Of a stretch of DNA of 21,603 nt, positions 7,952 to 17,751 are shown piece after piece. Numbering within the stretch: the first letter of the stretch is position 1; the number at the start of each line of letters is the position of its first letter. Origin of the DNA: Chara braunii (lineage: Eukaryota > Streptophyta > Charophyceae > Charales > Characeae); NCBI GenBank assembly GCA_003427395.1, contig BFEA01000028.1, forward strand, positions 894,069 through 915,671, written 5' to 3'. The notes under the pieces are model-generated. The model made no database searches, was not told where the DNA came from, and saw only the letters and a program-made list of their open reading frames with translations. Position numbers and translations under genes: made by a program.

Positions 7952-9072
7952 TGACATAAACAGAACCTTATGGTCCTGGCTCCTTTTCCATTGTAGGGAG
8001 CATCAGTGTGGTTACTTCTTCACCAACAAGTTGTAAATTTAATTCACACACACCTCCTTCCGCCGGCCGAAGGATCCTTGGTCAGCATTGATTGCTCTAT
8101 CTTCATAGAGGATTTACTGCCAGCTTGCCTCTCTCCAATAATTCCACTGTGACTTGGTGGCCGAGTCTGCCAGCTTGACTTGATAAAACTGGAATCCATG
8201 GAGACCACCAAGAGCTCTATCCTACAAACGCCTCTCTGCCTGAGCTCTTTACTGTTGACATTTCGACTCAGTCTGCCTTCTCTCCTTAGACTTCTGCTTA
8301 CCTCTGTCCCTGAAAACCAGACCTTGTGTTGCATACTAGTGAAGCGGACACAAGTATGATGCAGAACCCAGAACCGACCAATAACAAAGAGCAATGTAAT
8401 GCATCGGAAGACTGATAAACATGGATCTGACTCAGCCTGACTCGGACTATACACAGACTCACACACATACATTCATCAGGTGAGAAGGCCTGGCGCTCCA
8501 AACATAGAAGATGGCGCCGGGGCCTGCACGAACCACACACGGAAGAAATGTAGGGGGAAGAGACGAAGGGAGGAGGAGGAGATGGCGCCAACACAAATGT
8601 CACCAAAATAGTGATCCCGAAATATCGAAGATACAAAATCTCGAAATGCCGCTGATGTCAGATCTCCGAAAATAGTCCTCCCAACGTCCTAGTCTGAATA
8701 GTCTCAGTCCTTATGTCACTGATGGTTCACCACCGATCTCTGTCCAGATAGTAACTGAGAATGTAGAAGGTGAGGAGGAGATGAAGAGGAAGAGGAAGAG
8801 GAAGAGGAAGAAGAAGAACCGAGAGGGGCAGAGGAGAAAGTGGAGATGGAGAGGTGGGGAGGAGGAGAGTCCTTGCTCCCTGATCCAGTGTCCAGGCACC
8901 AACCTGCTGACGCAAGGTGCCACCTTAGAGCTGCTGAAAACTCGCCCTTCACGCTGGAGCTATGGCGCTCACAGGTAGGTAGCAGGTAAGTCTCTACTCT
9001 CTCTCTCTCTCTCCTCTGCAGCTAGCGCTACACCTAGCACTACTGCCTGGAGCTTAAAATAGCTCAGCGATG
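7952..9072. other. gene-free stretch with (GGAAGA)n
   Basis: No element or gene recognised. A (GAGGAA)n-type run lies at about 8774-8818, and a (CT)n run at about 8997-9013. ATGGCGCC words near 8512 and 8582 resemble motifs inside the LTR family to the right, so an older LTR remnant is possible but not demonstrable by eye. Confidence 0.5.
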
Positions 9073-9077
9073 ATGCT

Positions 9078-9581
9078 TGTGACGGGCGTGAGGCTGAGGG
9101 CGAGCCGAGGGAGAGGAGAGAGAGAGGGAGAGAGTGAGAGAGAGAGTGAGAGCACACACACGCACTCACTCACTCAACACGAGTGACTCGGACTGAGGGT
9201 CGGACGCAGACACAGTGGCAAGGCACAAAGTCAAAGTCTTGGATTCCGAATTCCGAAACAGCAAGTCACACTGAGTACGAGTACAGCAGCAGAAAGCTGG
9301 TATGAGACTGGTCCCCATACCGTACGGGGAGCCGGTATAAGTACCGGTGACACGTACGGTACCAGGGGCATTTCTGCAAAGGCCCCGAGGGCAGAACTGA
9401 AAAATGCGGCATTCGAAAGTGGCGCCCGAATTGCAGCATGNATTGCAGCATGGCGCCAGTTGTCCAAAATCCTACGGTACCAAAGGAGGGGTTTGGAAAA
9501 AGGGTGCCAGGCCGAAAACGGGATGCAGCCGAAACAGCAAAAAGATAGACCAGGGATTGAGCCCTGGCGGAGTCCGTAACA
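9078..9581 (-). mobile_element. solo LTR with 5-bp target duplication
   Basis: On the minus strand it begins TGTTACGGACTCCGCC and ends CGTCACA, so it has TG...CA termini. The 5-bp direct repeat ATGCT flanks it exactly (9073-9077 and 9582-9586). No polypurine tract or primer-binding site adjoins it, so it is a solo LTR left by recombination between the two LTRs of a full element. It is related along its length to 11886-12421: the same GAGTGAGAGCACACACAC block, GGACGCAGACAC, GGCGCC words and the CAGGGAT...GAGCCCTGGCGG end. A single N at 9441 is flanked by an 11-bp duplication, so true length is probably about 492. Confidence 0.9.
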
Positions 9582-9586
9582 ATGCT

Positions 9587-10169
9587 CCTCAATGCAGCGG
9601 CCTCAAGTCCCTGAACAGACCGCTGGCCGGTACTAAGTACCGGCGGTGGCCTGTTCGGCCTGACTGCTGTTGAAGCCGCGCCATGATCTGAACCATCAAG
9701 TCGATCTTCGGTTCAGATCGGACCCGCGGGGGAAGTGGCAGCCTCAATCTTCGGCCGACAGGCTCAAACGAAAACGTTCGGGCCAGTTTCCCGCTTAGGG
9801 CCTGCAGCTGCAGACCTGGGTCTGAACCGGTTGCTGGGAAGCCTAAGGTCGGCCTTTCCAAAGGTCCGGCCTTTAACCTAGGCCGGACTGGCCCAGCGTG
9901 GCCACGGTCTGGGATAACCCCCTAGACCTAGCCGTCGGGCCTAACAGGGCCCGTGTGGGATCCAGTATGTAACACCTTGTCACTCGGCCTTGATGGAGAG
10001 TTGGCTGCATCAATTGAACCTATTATAAATGGCCGTTGGTATTCCTTGGCCTGATGGATCCCAAGCTCCTCTCAGCCTGAGATTACGCTACTGTTAGATA
10101 GTCTCTTCAATCCTTGAGTCAGGCCCTGCTGATTCTCGCTTGTCTATCTGCTGAGTCTTGGTTGACCAT
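9587..10169. other. GC-rich unassigned stretch with palindrome
   Basis: No coding family recognised. An imperfect palindrome of about 44 bp (9613-9656) centres on GCCGGTACTAAGTACCGGC. The rest is rich in GGCC/CCGG words. The right part (from about 9990) may include the 3' UTR of the minus-strand LINE that ends its coding at 10289. Confidence 0.5.
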
Positions 10170-10229
10170 CACGTGGGTAGAAACCAGCGAATTCACGTGG
10201 GTAGAAACCAGTGAACCCACGTGGGTTTC
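10170..10229. repeat. 24-bp tandem repeat carrying CACGTG
   Basis: CACGTGGGTAGAAACCAGCG starts a 24-bp unit at 10170, repeated at 10194 and in part at 10218. Each unit has a CACGTG palindrome. The third lies in a 14-bp perfect palindrome, AACCCACGTGGGTT. It falls in the presumed 3' UTR of the minus-strand LINE. Confidence 0.85.
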
Positions 10230-10288
10230 TAGTACTTTCTCCCAATGTCGAAACCGGCCCGAGTCTCGGGTGTCCATCCGCTGGATGT

Positions 10289-11130
10289 TCAGTCGTACGT
10301 CTGCTTTTTTCGAGTTGTGCCAATCGCTCTGGAAGGATGGCGGTCCGTGATTGCAGCCAGGAAAGCCACTTTGCCGTCAGCCAGCCACTCCCAGGTGAAG
10401 TGCCTCTTTACGATTTGTTCCCTCCTCGGATACTTCTGTAGTTGAGCTCTTTGGTTCCTCCACGTGCTGTTGATCTCAACCTCTATCAAGTTCTTCATTG
10501 TGGCCCAAACCTTTTCGCGTAGGTTTCTTGTCTTGCCGAGGATGACACTGCACCTTTCCCTCCAGATTACTCACAGGGTCGCTCTCCTTATCTGGCCAAA
10601 ACACCTTCTCTCAGGCTTGCTTGGTTGGGAACGGATGTTAGTCCATAATAGTACTTGGAGGGGGTGTTCAGGAGAGGAGGAAGGGAAGAGTTTGGACCAC
10701 AGATCGCTGGCTCTGGCCCAGTGATCGGTTACTTCCTGACAGTTGATGAGACAGTGTAGGATGTCTTCCTTTGCTTGTTCCTGACAGACTGTGCATCTGT
10801 CTGAGCTATTTCGATTCGATTACCTACTTCTTATGTGAAGCCATTCATTTACCGATAAGTCTGCGTAAGATATTACCCATTTGCAAACGACTGTTTTTTG
10901 TTAGTTTTAGGGACTTCTACCTTGATAGGTTGCAGATTGTCCGTGTTCGACACTTTTGCCCATTTCCTTTGGATAGTTGGCACTGGGTCTTTGGTCTTCA
11001 GGAACACACAGTGCCCCAGTTTGACAGAGTAATCGTATATCGGAATAGGTGGGTGACCTGATTCTGCTGCTTGTCTGAGACTGCCCAGCCCACTCTGCTG
11101 GGTCGAACTCCAGATCCTCAATCCGTGTAT
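10289..11130 (-). pseudogene. second LINE, C-terminal zf-RVT region, decayed
   Basis: The minus-strand frame from about 10870 reads CKWVISYADLSVNEWLHIRS. After one stop it continues DRCTVCQEQAKEDILHCLIN and CQEVTDHWARASDLWSKL, a C-x2-C...H-C-x3-C zinc motif like the one at 2699-2791 but of a different family. A second stop (TGA after RRATL, about 10569-10571) precedes VIWRERCSVILGKTRNLREK, and the frame ends RKKQTYD at 10289. Upstream, 10873-11121 continues the protein in another frame (HCVFLKTKDPVPTIQRKWAK), joined by a frameshift near an A-rich run at about 10890. There is no poly(A) at the 3' end in the window. Confidence 0.75.
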
Positions 11131-11885
11131 TGAACTGTATTTATTTCAAATATTATTTGAGGTTTGATGTCTATGACTCCAATTTTTCCGCAAGCGAAAA
11201 ACTTCTGAAGTCTCCTCCACTGGATCTGTGTTTGAGAGTGAGGCCCCTCCTGTTTGGTCGTGACTTATTGGCAGCGACATCATCTTGACCTGATAATCAG
11301 TTGTATTGAATCTGTGAGAGAATATGTAGGTTCTTGAGGGTGGGACGGTGGGATTTCCTGTTCTAGCACTCCCCATGTAAAGTCTTCTATCAATTCTTTC
11401 CATGAAGGTGGAATGCTTCTGATCATTGCATTGAGTTTCTTTTTTCAATAAAATTGTGGGCTAATCACCCACCAGCTCGCATGCACGTTGAACTTGTAGG
11501 TGATGCTTCCCTTTTAGTTGCTCCCTCAGTCTCTGGACTGGTATCCAGTTGGTGGTTTCCCGATTCCATGTATGTCCGGTCCTCCACATCCCTTCTGACA
11601 CCCAGTTCTACCAGCTTTTGTCCTTATTTCCTGTTTTAGCACTCCACGATCAAGAGTTCTTTCCATGAAGGTGGAATGCTTCTGATTATTGAATTGAGGT
11701 TATCTTCTAGGTGGTGCCTCCCTTCTAGTTGCTTCCTCAGTCTCTGGACTGTTATGCCACTGGTGGTTTGCCGATCCCATACATCCTTTGTGAGCGACAC
11801 CCAGTTGTGCCAGCATTTCTCCTTATTTGCCAGTGACCAAGTATGGCTGCCGTCATTTCTTATGCCTGGATGTCCAAACAGTGGC
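11131..11885 (-). pseudogene. second LINE, RT-distal region with internal duplication
   Basis: The minus-strand frame at about 11640-11860 reads NKEKCWHNWVSLTKDVWDRQ, then RLRKQLEGRHHLEDNLNSII and RSIPPSWKELL. This matches the region that follows the RT thumb in plant-type LINEs. The same block recurs at 11355-11627 as LNAMIRSIPPSWKELIEDFT and related words in broken frames. Unit starts (TTCCTGTT...TAGCACTCC) are 273 bp apart, and one unit carries an extra stretch of about 55 bp (about 11440-11495). The left copy continues toward the zinc finger at 10289-11130. The upstream end is cut by the LTR at 11886. Confidence 0.7.
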
Positions 11886-12421
11886 TGTGACGAAGCAGAG
11901 GCAGAGCAGCGAGGCTGGGAGAGAGAGGGAGAGTGAGAGCACACACACAAGCTCACTCAACTCGAAGCAGACTCGACGGACGCAGACACCAAGTGGCAAA
12001 AGTCACAAAGTCGCAGTCTTGAATTCCCGAACACAATGTCGAAGCAAAGTTGCACTGAACACAAGCACTGAGGCTGAAAACTTGGTGCCCGTAATGGGCT
12101 CGAGTCCGTACATAAGTACTGGACTCAAGTACGGTCCTGAGGGCGAAAGTGAAAATGCCTGAGGGCCAGAACTGAAAATCAAAACTCTGAGAGTGGGCGC
12201 CGGAATGTCAGATGGCGCCAAGTGTCCGAAATCATAATGTCCTAAAAGAAGGAATTTGAAAACGGGCACCAGAATGCAGATGGCGCCATCTGTCCGAAAT
12301 AAGAAATGCAAGAATCAAAAACAAAAAGAATTGCAAAACAAAAAAAAAAAAAACCAAATACAGCAAGCTGGCGGGTGGCAACCCGCAGACCAGGGATCGA
12401 GCCCTGGCGGAGTCCGTAGCA
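11886..12421 (-). mobile_element. LTR, probable 3' LTR of the chromovirus
   Basis: On the minus strand it starts TGCTACGGACTCCGCCAGGG and ends CGTCACA, the same termini as the solo LTR at 9078-9581, with related sequence between. The plus-right flank is a polypurine tract on the minus strand (12422-12436), as expected just upstream of a 3' LTR. The 5-bp flanks differ (GTGGC on the left, CTATC on the right), consistent with one end of a longer element and not a solo LTR. Internal GGCGCC-containing subrepeats lie about 75 bp apart (near 12213 and 12284). An A13 run sits near 12341. Confidence 0.75.
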
Positions 12422-12436
12422 CTATCCCCTCCCTCT
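12422..12436 (-). other. polypurine tract next to 3' LTR
   Basis: The minus-strand sequence AGAGGGAGGGGATAG directly precedes the TG of the LTR at 12421. In LTR retrotransposons this position primes plus-strand DNA synthesis. It supports minus-strand orientation, in agreement with gag-pol at 13433-18382. Confidence 0.7.
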
Positions 12437-13432
12437 AGAAGGCAACGTCCCAGCTGCCAAAAGTCATGAAATGCGGAATCCTGTGAAGGACAGAACGGCG
12501 CCGATCACTGGGAAGCAGGAAGAAAAAGGGAGAGGGGTATAATGTGGGTAGCAAGGGCTGGGGGAAACAGGGTTTTCCTACTGATGAGCTACGGGGTATG
12601 CTGACTGATGGGCTAGTGAGAGGGAACAGAGTTTGCCGACTAATGAACTACAGGGTTAGGAACTGCAGGGGAACAGGGTTGTCCTACTGATGGACTACAG
12701 AGTTATGATCTGAGAGGGGAAAAGGGTTGTCCTACTGATGAACTATTGGGGCGAAAGGGTTCTGTGAGGAAAATTATTTTGCAGTGTTTGGGGATTGGGG
12801 TTTCTGAGGATCTCGGGGCGAATGGGGTTGGGGGGGAAATCGCATCTGAAAAATGGTGGGGCTGAGAGTCTTGAATCAGGTCTTGAAGTAAGTCCAGGTA
12901 CAGAATGCTGATGATAAACCAGTCTTCAGCAGGCTTGAGACATGTAGTAGCGAGGGTTCCAGCTTGAAAGAAGTAGTGTAGCAGTCCAATAGATGAAGGT
13001 CCAAGTACCAGGGTGTGTCCTGTACACGATCCTGATGATGAAGTCTGATCCGGATAGCAGATCACAGACTGATCCTGATGTCCATGTCAAGAGTGCTTCT
13101 CCAGAAGTCTGCGAGTCCAGGTGCTGGCCAATGGGACAGCATGGTGGCCAACCAGCTGCTTAATCTCCGCGAACTGTGCTGCAGCAGGCCATCATCCTCG
13201 TGCGCTTGCCATTAGATCCTTTATCGCGGGTGATGCGGAGGAGCCACAAGTAAGGCTTGGACAAGAGAGATAGAGGATGTGGCAGAGGACAGATTGGGAA
13301 ATGAGACTGAGGCAAGAACGGATCAGATAGAGAGAGGCCGAGGGGCAGGGGTTTTGCTGGGTGCAGGGGGTGTGTGTAGAGCAATGAGGCAAGGTTTATG
13401 CAGGGTATATGGGTGTTATGCGTAGTATATAA
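12437..13432. other. 3' non-coding part of chromovirus with ~48-bp tandem repeats
   Basis: Between the chromodomain stop and the polypurine tract lie about 1 kb without a recognisable frame. Degenerate units of about 48 bp at about 12565-12760 share GGGGAACAGGGTTGTCCTAC and TGATGGACTACAG. A long 3' untranslated region is one reading; insertion of other DNA into the element is another. Confidence 0.55.
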
Positions 13433-13835
13433 CTAGGATACAGGGTGAGCATGATCATAGGCACGGACAAGTTTCATGGCGTTCTTGAGATTATCGAGGG
13501 GTTCCCGCGTAGATTCTTCATCTGGGTATCCGGTCCATTTGACTTTGTATTCAGCGATTGGTTCCGGGTGATTGGATACTTGAGTTGTTCTTCGTCCTAT
13601 GATAGATTCTACCACGAATTCTGGTCCGGTAGGTAGCATCTATTGGTGGAGGTCTAGGATACGGGTGGTCGGCAAATTGTGGAGGTGATTCATGGTATTC
13701 TGTCAAGTACTCGACATGGAAGACAGGGTGAACACGGCTCATGTCAGGGGTTAGTTGAAGTTTGTAATTTACAGGGGATGTTTGTTCAGTGACAGGGAAT
13801 GGACCAAGCCACTTGTTTGAGAGTTTCTTGTACAA
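13433..13835 (-). pseudogene. chromovirus integrase C-terminus and chromodomain
   Basis: The minus-strand frame from 13835 gives KLSNKWLGPFPVTEQTSPVN and MSRVHPVFHVEYL, the usual linker after Ty3/gypsy integrase. After a frameshift the frame from 13639 gives EFVVESIIGRR, then EYKVKWTGYPDEEST and DNLKNAMKLV, a chromodomain. Chromodomains on integrase bind modified histones and steer insertion into heterochromatin. An aromatic residue normally found after the EEST-type stretch is Arg here (codon CGG), which probably weakens the fold. The stop is at 13433-13435. Confidence 0.85.
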
Positions 13836-14930
13836 GCCATGTTAGGGTTCAAAGCATTTGGCGGAGAGTCAGACTTTGTTCCCTACCTTGAATGTGATAT
13901 CTCGTTTGTACTTGTTGGTCTTGTTGGATTGTTGTTGTTCTTTCAAGGGCGTCAGTGGCTTCTCTGAGGAGGAAATTCCTTGTTGCAACCCATTCATTGG
14001 GAGAGGGACAGGGAGTGGATGGGTTAAGCTGCAAGGGGAGCAAGAAGTCCGAGGGCTAGCGGGGATGGTAGCCAAGGTCAAGGTAGTATGGGGACATGCC
14101 AGTGAAAGGGCAGACAACGTTGTTGTAGGCAATCTCGGCGGCGGTGAGTAACTAATCCCAGTCGTGCTGGTGTGGATGACAATACTTCCGCAGAATCCTT
14201 TGAAGAGTATCAATCATATTTTCGGTCTGGCCATCGGTCTGGGGATGGAATGCAGGGTTGTACTTGAGAGTGATGTTGTAGGCTTTGAACAGTTTTTTTC
14301 CAAAATTGGGAAAGGAAGCGAGGATCACGGTCACAAATGATGTTTTTGAGGAGACCGTGATGGCGTGCGACAAGAAGAGTGTGACGACGTCTTTGGCATT
14401 GTGAGAAGTGGTGCAAGGGATGAAAAGGGCCTGCTTGGTCAAGCGGCAAACAATGACGTAGATGCAGCCATAGCCGCGGTCGGTCTTGGGGAGACCGCAC
14501 ATGAAATCCATAGAGATGGACTGCCACCTATGGGTGGGGATAGGCAATGACTGGAGCTTGCCAGGCTTGGCCTGGTTTGAGGGGTTGACTGCTTGACAAG
14601 TGGGGCATGATCAGATGTATGCTTTGACGTCGGCGAGGAGTGAGGGCCAGTAGAAGTTGCGAGAGATGGTGTCGAATGTCTTCTGGAAACCAAGGTGTCA
14701 TGCGGTCTTGGCATCGTGGTGTTCAACCAAGAGTTGGGTACGAAGACCACGTGAGTTAGGGATACAAAATCGGCGATTGCCTTTAGTGTGAATGTACAAG
14801 AGGTTGTTGTGGAGGGAGTAGTAGGGGACGGTGTCGAGGTCACGAAGCTTGTTGTAGATGGTAGAGAAATCGGGGCATGAAGAGTACCCGTGAGTATAGC
14901 GGTGGTGGAGTGAAGGTAGGAGTTGAACAT
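13836..14930 (-). pseudogene. chromovirus integrase
   Basis: The zinc-binding part reads HHDAKTA, a stop, then HLGFQKTFDTISRNFYWPSL, a further stop after DVKAYI, and SCPTCQAVNPSNQAKPGKL, giving the HHCC signature with two stops inside it. The catalytic core follows: SMDFMCGLPKTDRGYG with the first Asp near 14507; CDRDPRFLSQFWKK in another frame with the second Asp; and YNPAFHPQTDGQTENMIDTL with the Glu (14152-14547 frame). The segment with the second Asp is offset by two compensating frameshifts. The stretch to 13849 (LREATDALERTTTIQ) is the usual coiled part before the C-terminal linker. It cannot make active enzyme. Confidence 0.88.
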
Positions 14931-14976
14931 GAGTTATGGCGGCGTAGACTTTCTCAGGGGGCTTGTGGTCGGGTCG

Positions 14977-15440
14977 TCAAGAGAGGGCATCAACGACGCG
15001 GTTGCTTTCGTCGGGGGTGTGACGAATGGTTAATATAAACTGGGCGAGAAAGTCTAAACATCGAGATTGGCGGGGTGTGATATCTTTCTTGGTGAGTATG
15101 CTTGAGACGACGGTGTTGTCGGTGCAGATAGTGAAGTGCTGGCCATCGAGGTATGGGCGCCGGACTTTGAGGTCATGGATGACGGCGAGGAGTTCCTTCT
15201 CATTGGAGGGATGGTTCATCTCCACAGGGATGAGCTTCTTGCCTGCAAATGCAATAGGATACTCGTTGGGTGGAGCCTCGGAGCGGGTGGGGGAATCCTT
15301 GATGGAGGGGGGATCCGAGATGTCGTGGGGGAATTGTTGGGACAAGACGGCTCCAATAGCAAAGTCTGAGGCATCTGTGGTAACATAGAAGTGTTGAGAG
15401 GGGTCAGCAATCTTGAGGACAAGGGTTGTGGTAATGACTT
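14977..15440 (-). pseudogene. chromovirus RNase H
   Basis: The minus-strand frame from 15345 includes PIAFAGKKLIPVEMNHPSNE, KELLAVIHDLKVRRPYLDG, FTICTDNTVVSSILTKKD and TIRHTPDESNRVVDALS. The acidic residues of RNase H1-type catalysis are visible (Glu in NEKELLA, Asp in CTDN, Asp in VVDALS). Just upstream the same frame gives TTDASDFAIGAVLSQQF, providing the first Asp. This is the Ty3/gypsy RNase H that degrades the RNA of the RNA:DNA hybrid; the domain ends at 14977. Confidence 0.85.
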
Positions 15441-16160
15441 GTTTAAGGAGGTCGACGGCGATTTGACGACGTTCGTTCCATGCAAAAGGTTTGTTCTTGC
15501 GAGTGAGCTCGTGGAGGGGGTAGGAGATCTTGGAGAAGTCGTGGATGAAGAGGCGGTGTAGTTGGCAAGACCGAAGAAGAAACGAAGCTGCAGCAAGGTC
15601 GTAGGTGGGGGGAAATCGACAAAGGCGGTGACCTTTGAAGGGTCCATACGAATACCATCAGCGGATACAATGTGGCTGAGGTATTTTACACTTGAGGCAG
15701 CAAACGTGCATTTGTTGAGCTTGGCGTAGAACTTTTGGTCTCCAAGGATAGAGAGGACTTGGCGAATGTGTTGAAGGTGAGACTCTAACGTGGGATTGAA
15801 GACTAGGATATCATCAAATAGACGATGACACATACTTTGAGAAGATCACGAAAGATGTGATTGATAGTAGAGTAGAAGGTCGCTGGGGCATTTGTGAGGC
15901 CAAAAGGCATCACAAGGAACTCGTAATGCCCAAAGCGAGAGCGTAAGGCAGTCTTACGAGTATCCTCTTCGCGGATGTGGATCTGGTGGAAGCCACTACG
16001 GAGGTCGATCTTTGTGAAGTACTTGGCTCCACGAAGGTGATCAAGAAGCTCGGAGATGCGAGGCAAGGGGTACTTGTTCTTGATCGTGATCTGGTTGAGG
16101 GCGCGGTAGTCTGTGTGAATAATTTTTCAAGGAGTTCATTGAGTTGTCGCTTCATCTCTT
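15441..16160 (-). pseudogene. chromovirus reverse transcriptase
   Basis: Frame 15803-16066 reads [35 protein letters not shown] and [20 protein letters not shown], the standard palm and finger motifs of Ty3/gypsy RT. The catalytic YxDD motif is broken: one frame ends [10 protein letters not shown] and the adjacent frame carries FDDILVF (near 15800-15826). This is consistent with loss of one base between 15815 and 15816. Frame 15216-15833 continues with KFYAKLNKCTFAASSVKYLS and ADGIRMDPSKVTAFVDFPPP (thumb and connection), then shifts near 15560. An Arg stands where Trp is usual in the EEDT-K stretch. Upstream the frame also breaks, near 16120. Confidence 0.9.
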
Positions 16161-16830
16161 CGGCCTCCGGAATGGAGAGCTGGTAGGGTGGTCGACATGG
16201 AGGAATGTGACCGGGTTCCAAATCAATGGTATGAGAGACACCACGATCCGGAGGTAGTCCGGCGGGCAAGGACTCGAGAAAGACGTCCTTGAACTCCTCG
16301 AGGATAGAGGTAAGAGCGGGGTCGGAAGGGGGGGCTTGGTCAGGTTTGTCCATAGGAAGCAAGTCCTCGGGGCGCTCATGGTCAAGGACAAGACAATAAT
16401 AGGTAGAGTCAGGGTTGTGACGACCCATGTGGAGAAACTGGTGGGGAGTGACGGAAGGTTGGGAGGTAGGGTGAGGAAAGTAGGGAATATCAAGGGTAGA
16501 GCCGAGGGGTGTGGTGATGCGAAAGAAGGTGGGATGGAATGCGTAGGGCATGAAATGGTCGAGCCATGGAGTTCCTTGGACGATGTCGCACATCAAGTGC
16601 ATGACATCGAATGAGACCTGACTGCGAAGAGAACCGACAGTCATTGTGGTCTCGGGAACGGTGCGCTCTACTACGACGACGGTGTCCTTATCCCCGAGTC
16701 TAATGGTGATCGGGGAGTCATAGCCGGTGGAAGGGAGACCGACTTTGCGGGCACAAGCATCAGTGATGAAGTTACCGGTAACTCAGATGTCAAGGAGAGC
16801 CTGGAACTGGAGTGTAGACGCACCTAGGGA
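16161..16830 (-). pseudogene. chromovirus protease and RT N-terminal extension
   Basis: The protease begins at the end of the gag frame with FQALLDI, a TGA stop at 16780-16782, then VTGNFITDACARKVGLPS; the stop falls inside the catalytic Asp-Ser/Thr-Gly triplet. The flap and second half follow: MTVGSLRSQVSFDVMHLMCD and IVQGTPWLDHFMPYAF. The frame 15910-16644 then leads into RT with EEFKDVFLESLPAGLPPDRG and VSHTIDLEPGHIPPCRPPYQ. Aspartic protease would normally process the gag-pol polyprotein. It is inactive here. Confidence 0.8.
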
Positions 16831-17751
16831 GGCGGTGATGAATTTGAGTTGGAATCGGGAGGAGTCGACGGAGGAGGAGGAGATCATGGTGTTGAGGCGG
16901 CGTTGTTCGAGGCCTAACTTAACAAGTCGATCGAGTCGTGCTTGTTCCGCAACAACATCGAAGAAGAAGATGGAGGAAGGGTTGGGGAGGAGGGTGGAAG
17001 AGCACGAGGCGGTGATGATCTCGTCCAACGGGGTGGAGGATGTCGCCGGTAGAGTAAGGTGCACTCCGAGATCAAGGGTACAGAGTTCATAATGAAGAAG
17101 GGTCGGGTCGTTGGCAGCCGAAGGAGTGGATGTCGCAGGTTTGTTCACGTGCCGAGTGAACTGGCCGGCGTTGGGGCAATTTGTTTGCCAGTGTCCAAGC
17201 TGTCGGCAACGGAAGCAGCCATTGTTGGCTTGCAGATAGGCGAGTTCTTCGGTTGTAAGTTTCTTGAGACGGGGGGGTTGGGGGGAGGAAGATGGTCGAG
17301 CCATGCGGTCCTTGCGTTCCATACGCAAGAACTGGATGGTGTTGAGTTCCTCCGAGCTGCGGGACATCGGGGCGGAGGAGTCGGAGAGGGTGTCGTCCTC
17401 AACGAGAAGGGTTGTGAACTCATCGTCGGAGGGGGAAGCTATGTCGGTCTCATCCGTGGAGATGTTGTGAAAGAAGTGTGGACGGGAGGTGGTGGGAACG
17501 CGACGGGGCAGAGAAGGTGATCGTGTTGAAGGGCACGGGTGAGGAGGTCGGTGGAGGACATGTGTGGCTCGTAGGCCAAGGGCAGATGCAATGCCCTTGC
17601 GGCAGACCCGCTTGAAGGGGGAAATGAAGACGCTGTTGCTGATCTGGTCGTGGGGAATGTTTTGGCGAAGGGTACAAACATATTGGACGAAGCGGTCAAA
17701 CGGGCCGTTTTGGCGAAGCTTGCAAAAGTGCCAGAGAGGAGGGGGACCCAC
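16783..17751 (-). pseudogene. chromovirus Gag: capsid part and CCHC nucleocapsid
   Basis: The 322-codon frame begins in a Gag domain (NGPFDRFVQYVCTLRQNIPH; SNSVFISPFKRVCRKGIASA). It passes through an acidic Ser-rich linker (about residues 95-135). A single zinc knuckle, CFRCRQLGHWQTNC, follows at about residues 180-193 (C-x2-C-x4-H-x4-C), preceded by LTTEELAYLQANNG. The C-terminal third is linker running into the protease. Gag forms the particle and the knuckle binds template RNA. The frame overlaps the upstream Gag frame (17696-18382), so the full Gag needs a frameshift near 17700-17750. The Met at 17751 is probably not the true start. Confidence 0.85.

Noticed and set aside
7623-8036. Long low-complexity open frames (FLSFFLS and KKERKKE repeats)
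   Set aside because: They are translations of the CTTT microsatellite in all frames and have no coding meaning.
8155-8185. GTGGCCGAGTCTG resembling a tRNA A box
   Set aside because: No B box at the right distance and no cloverleaf could be drawn.
8986-9022. CAG-GTAAGT ... CTGCAG resembling a complete intron
   Set aside because: It would be only about 35 bp and mostly a CT microsatellite, with no exon coding on either side.
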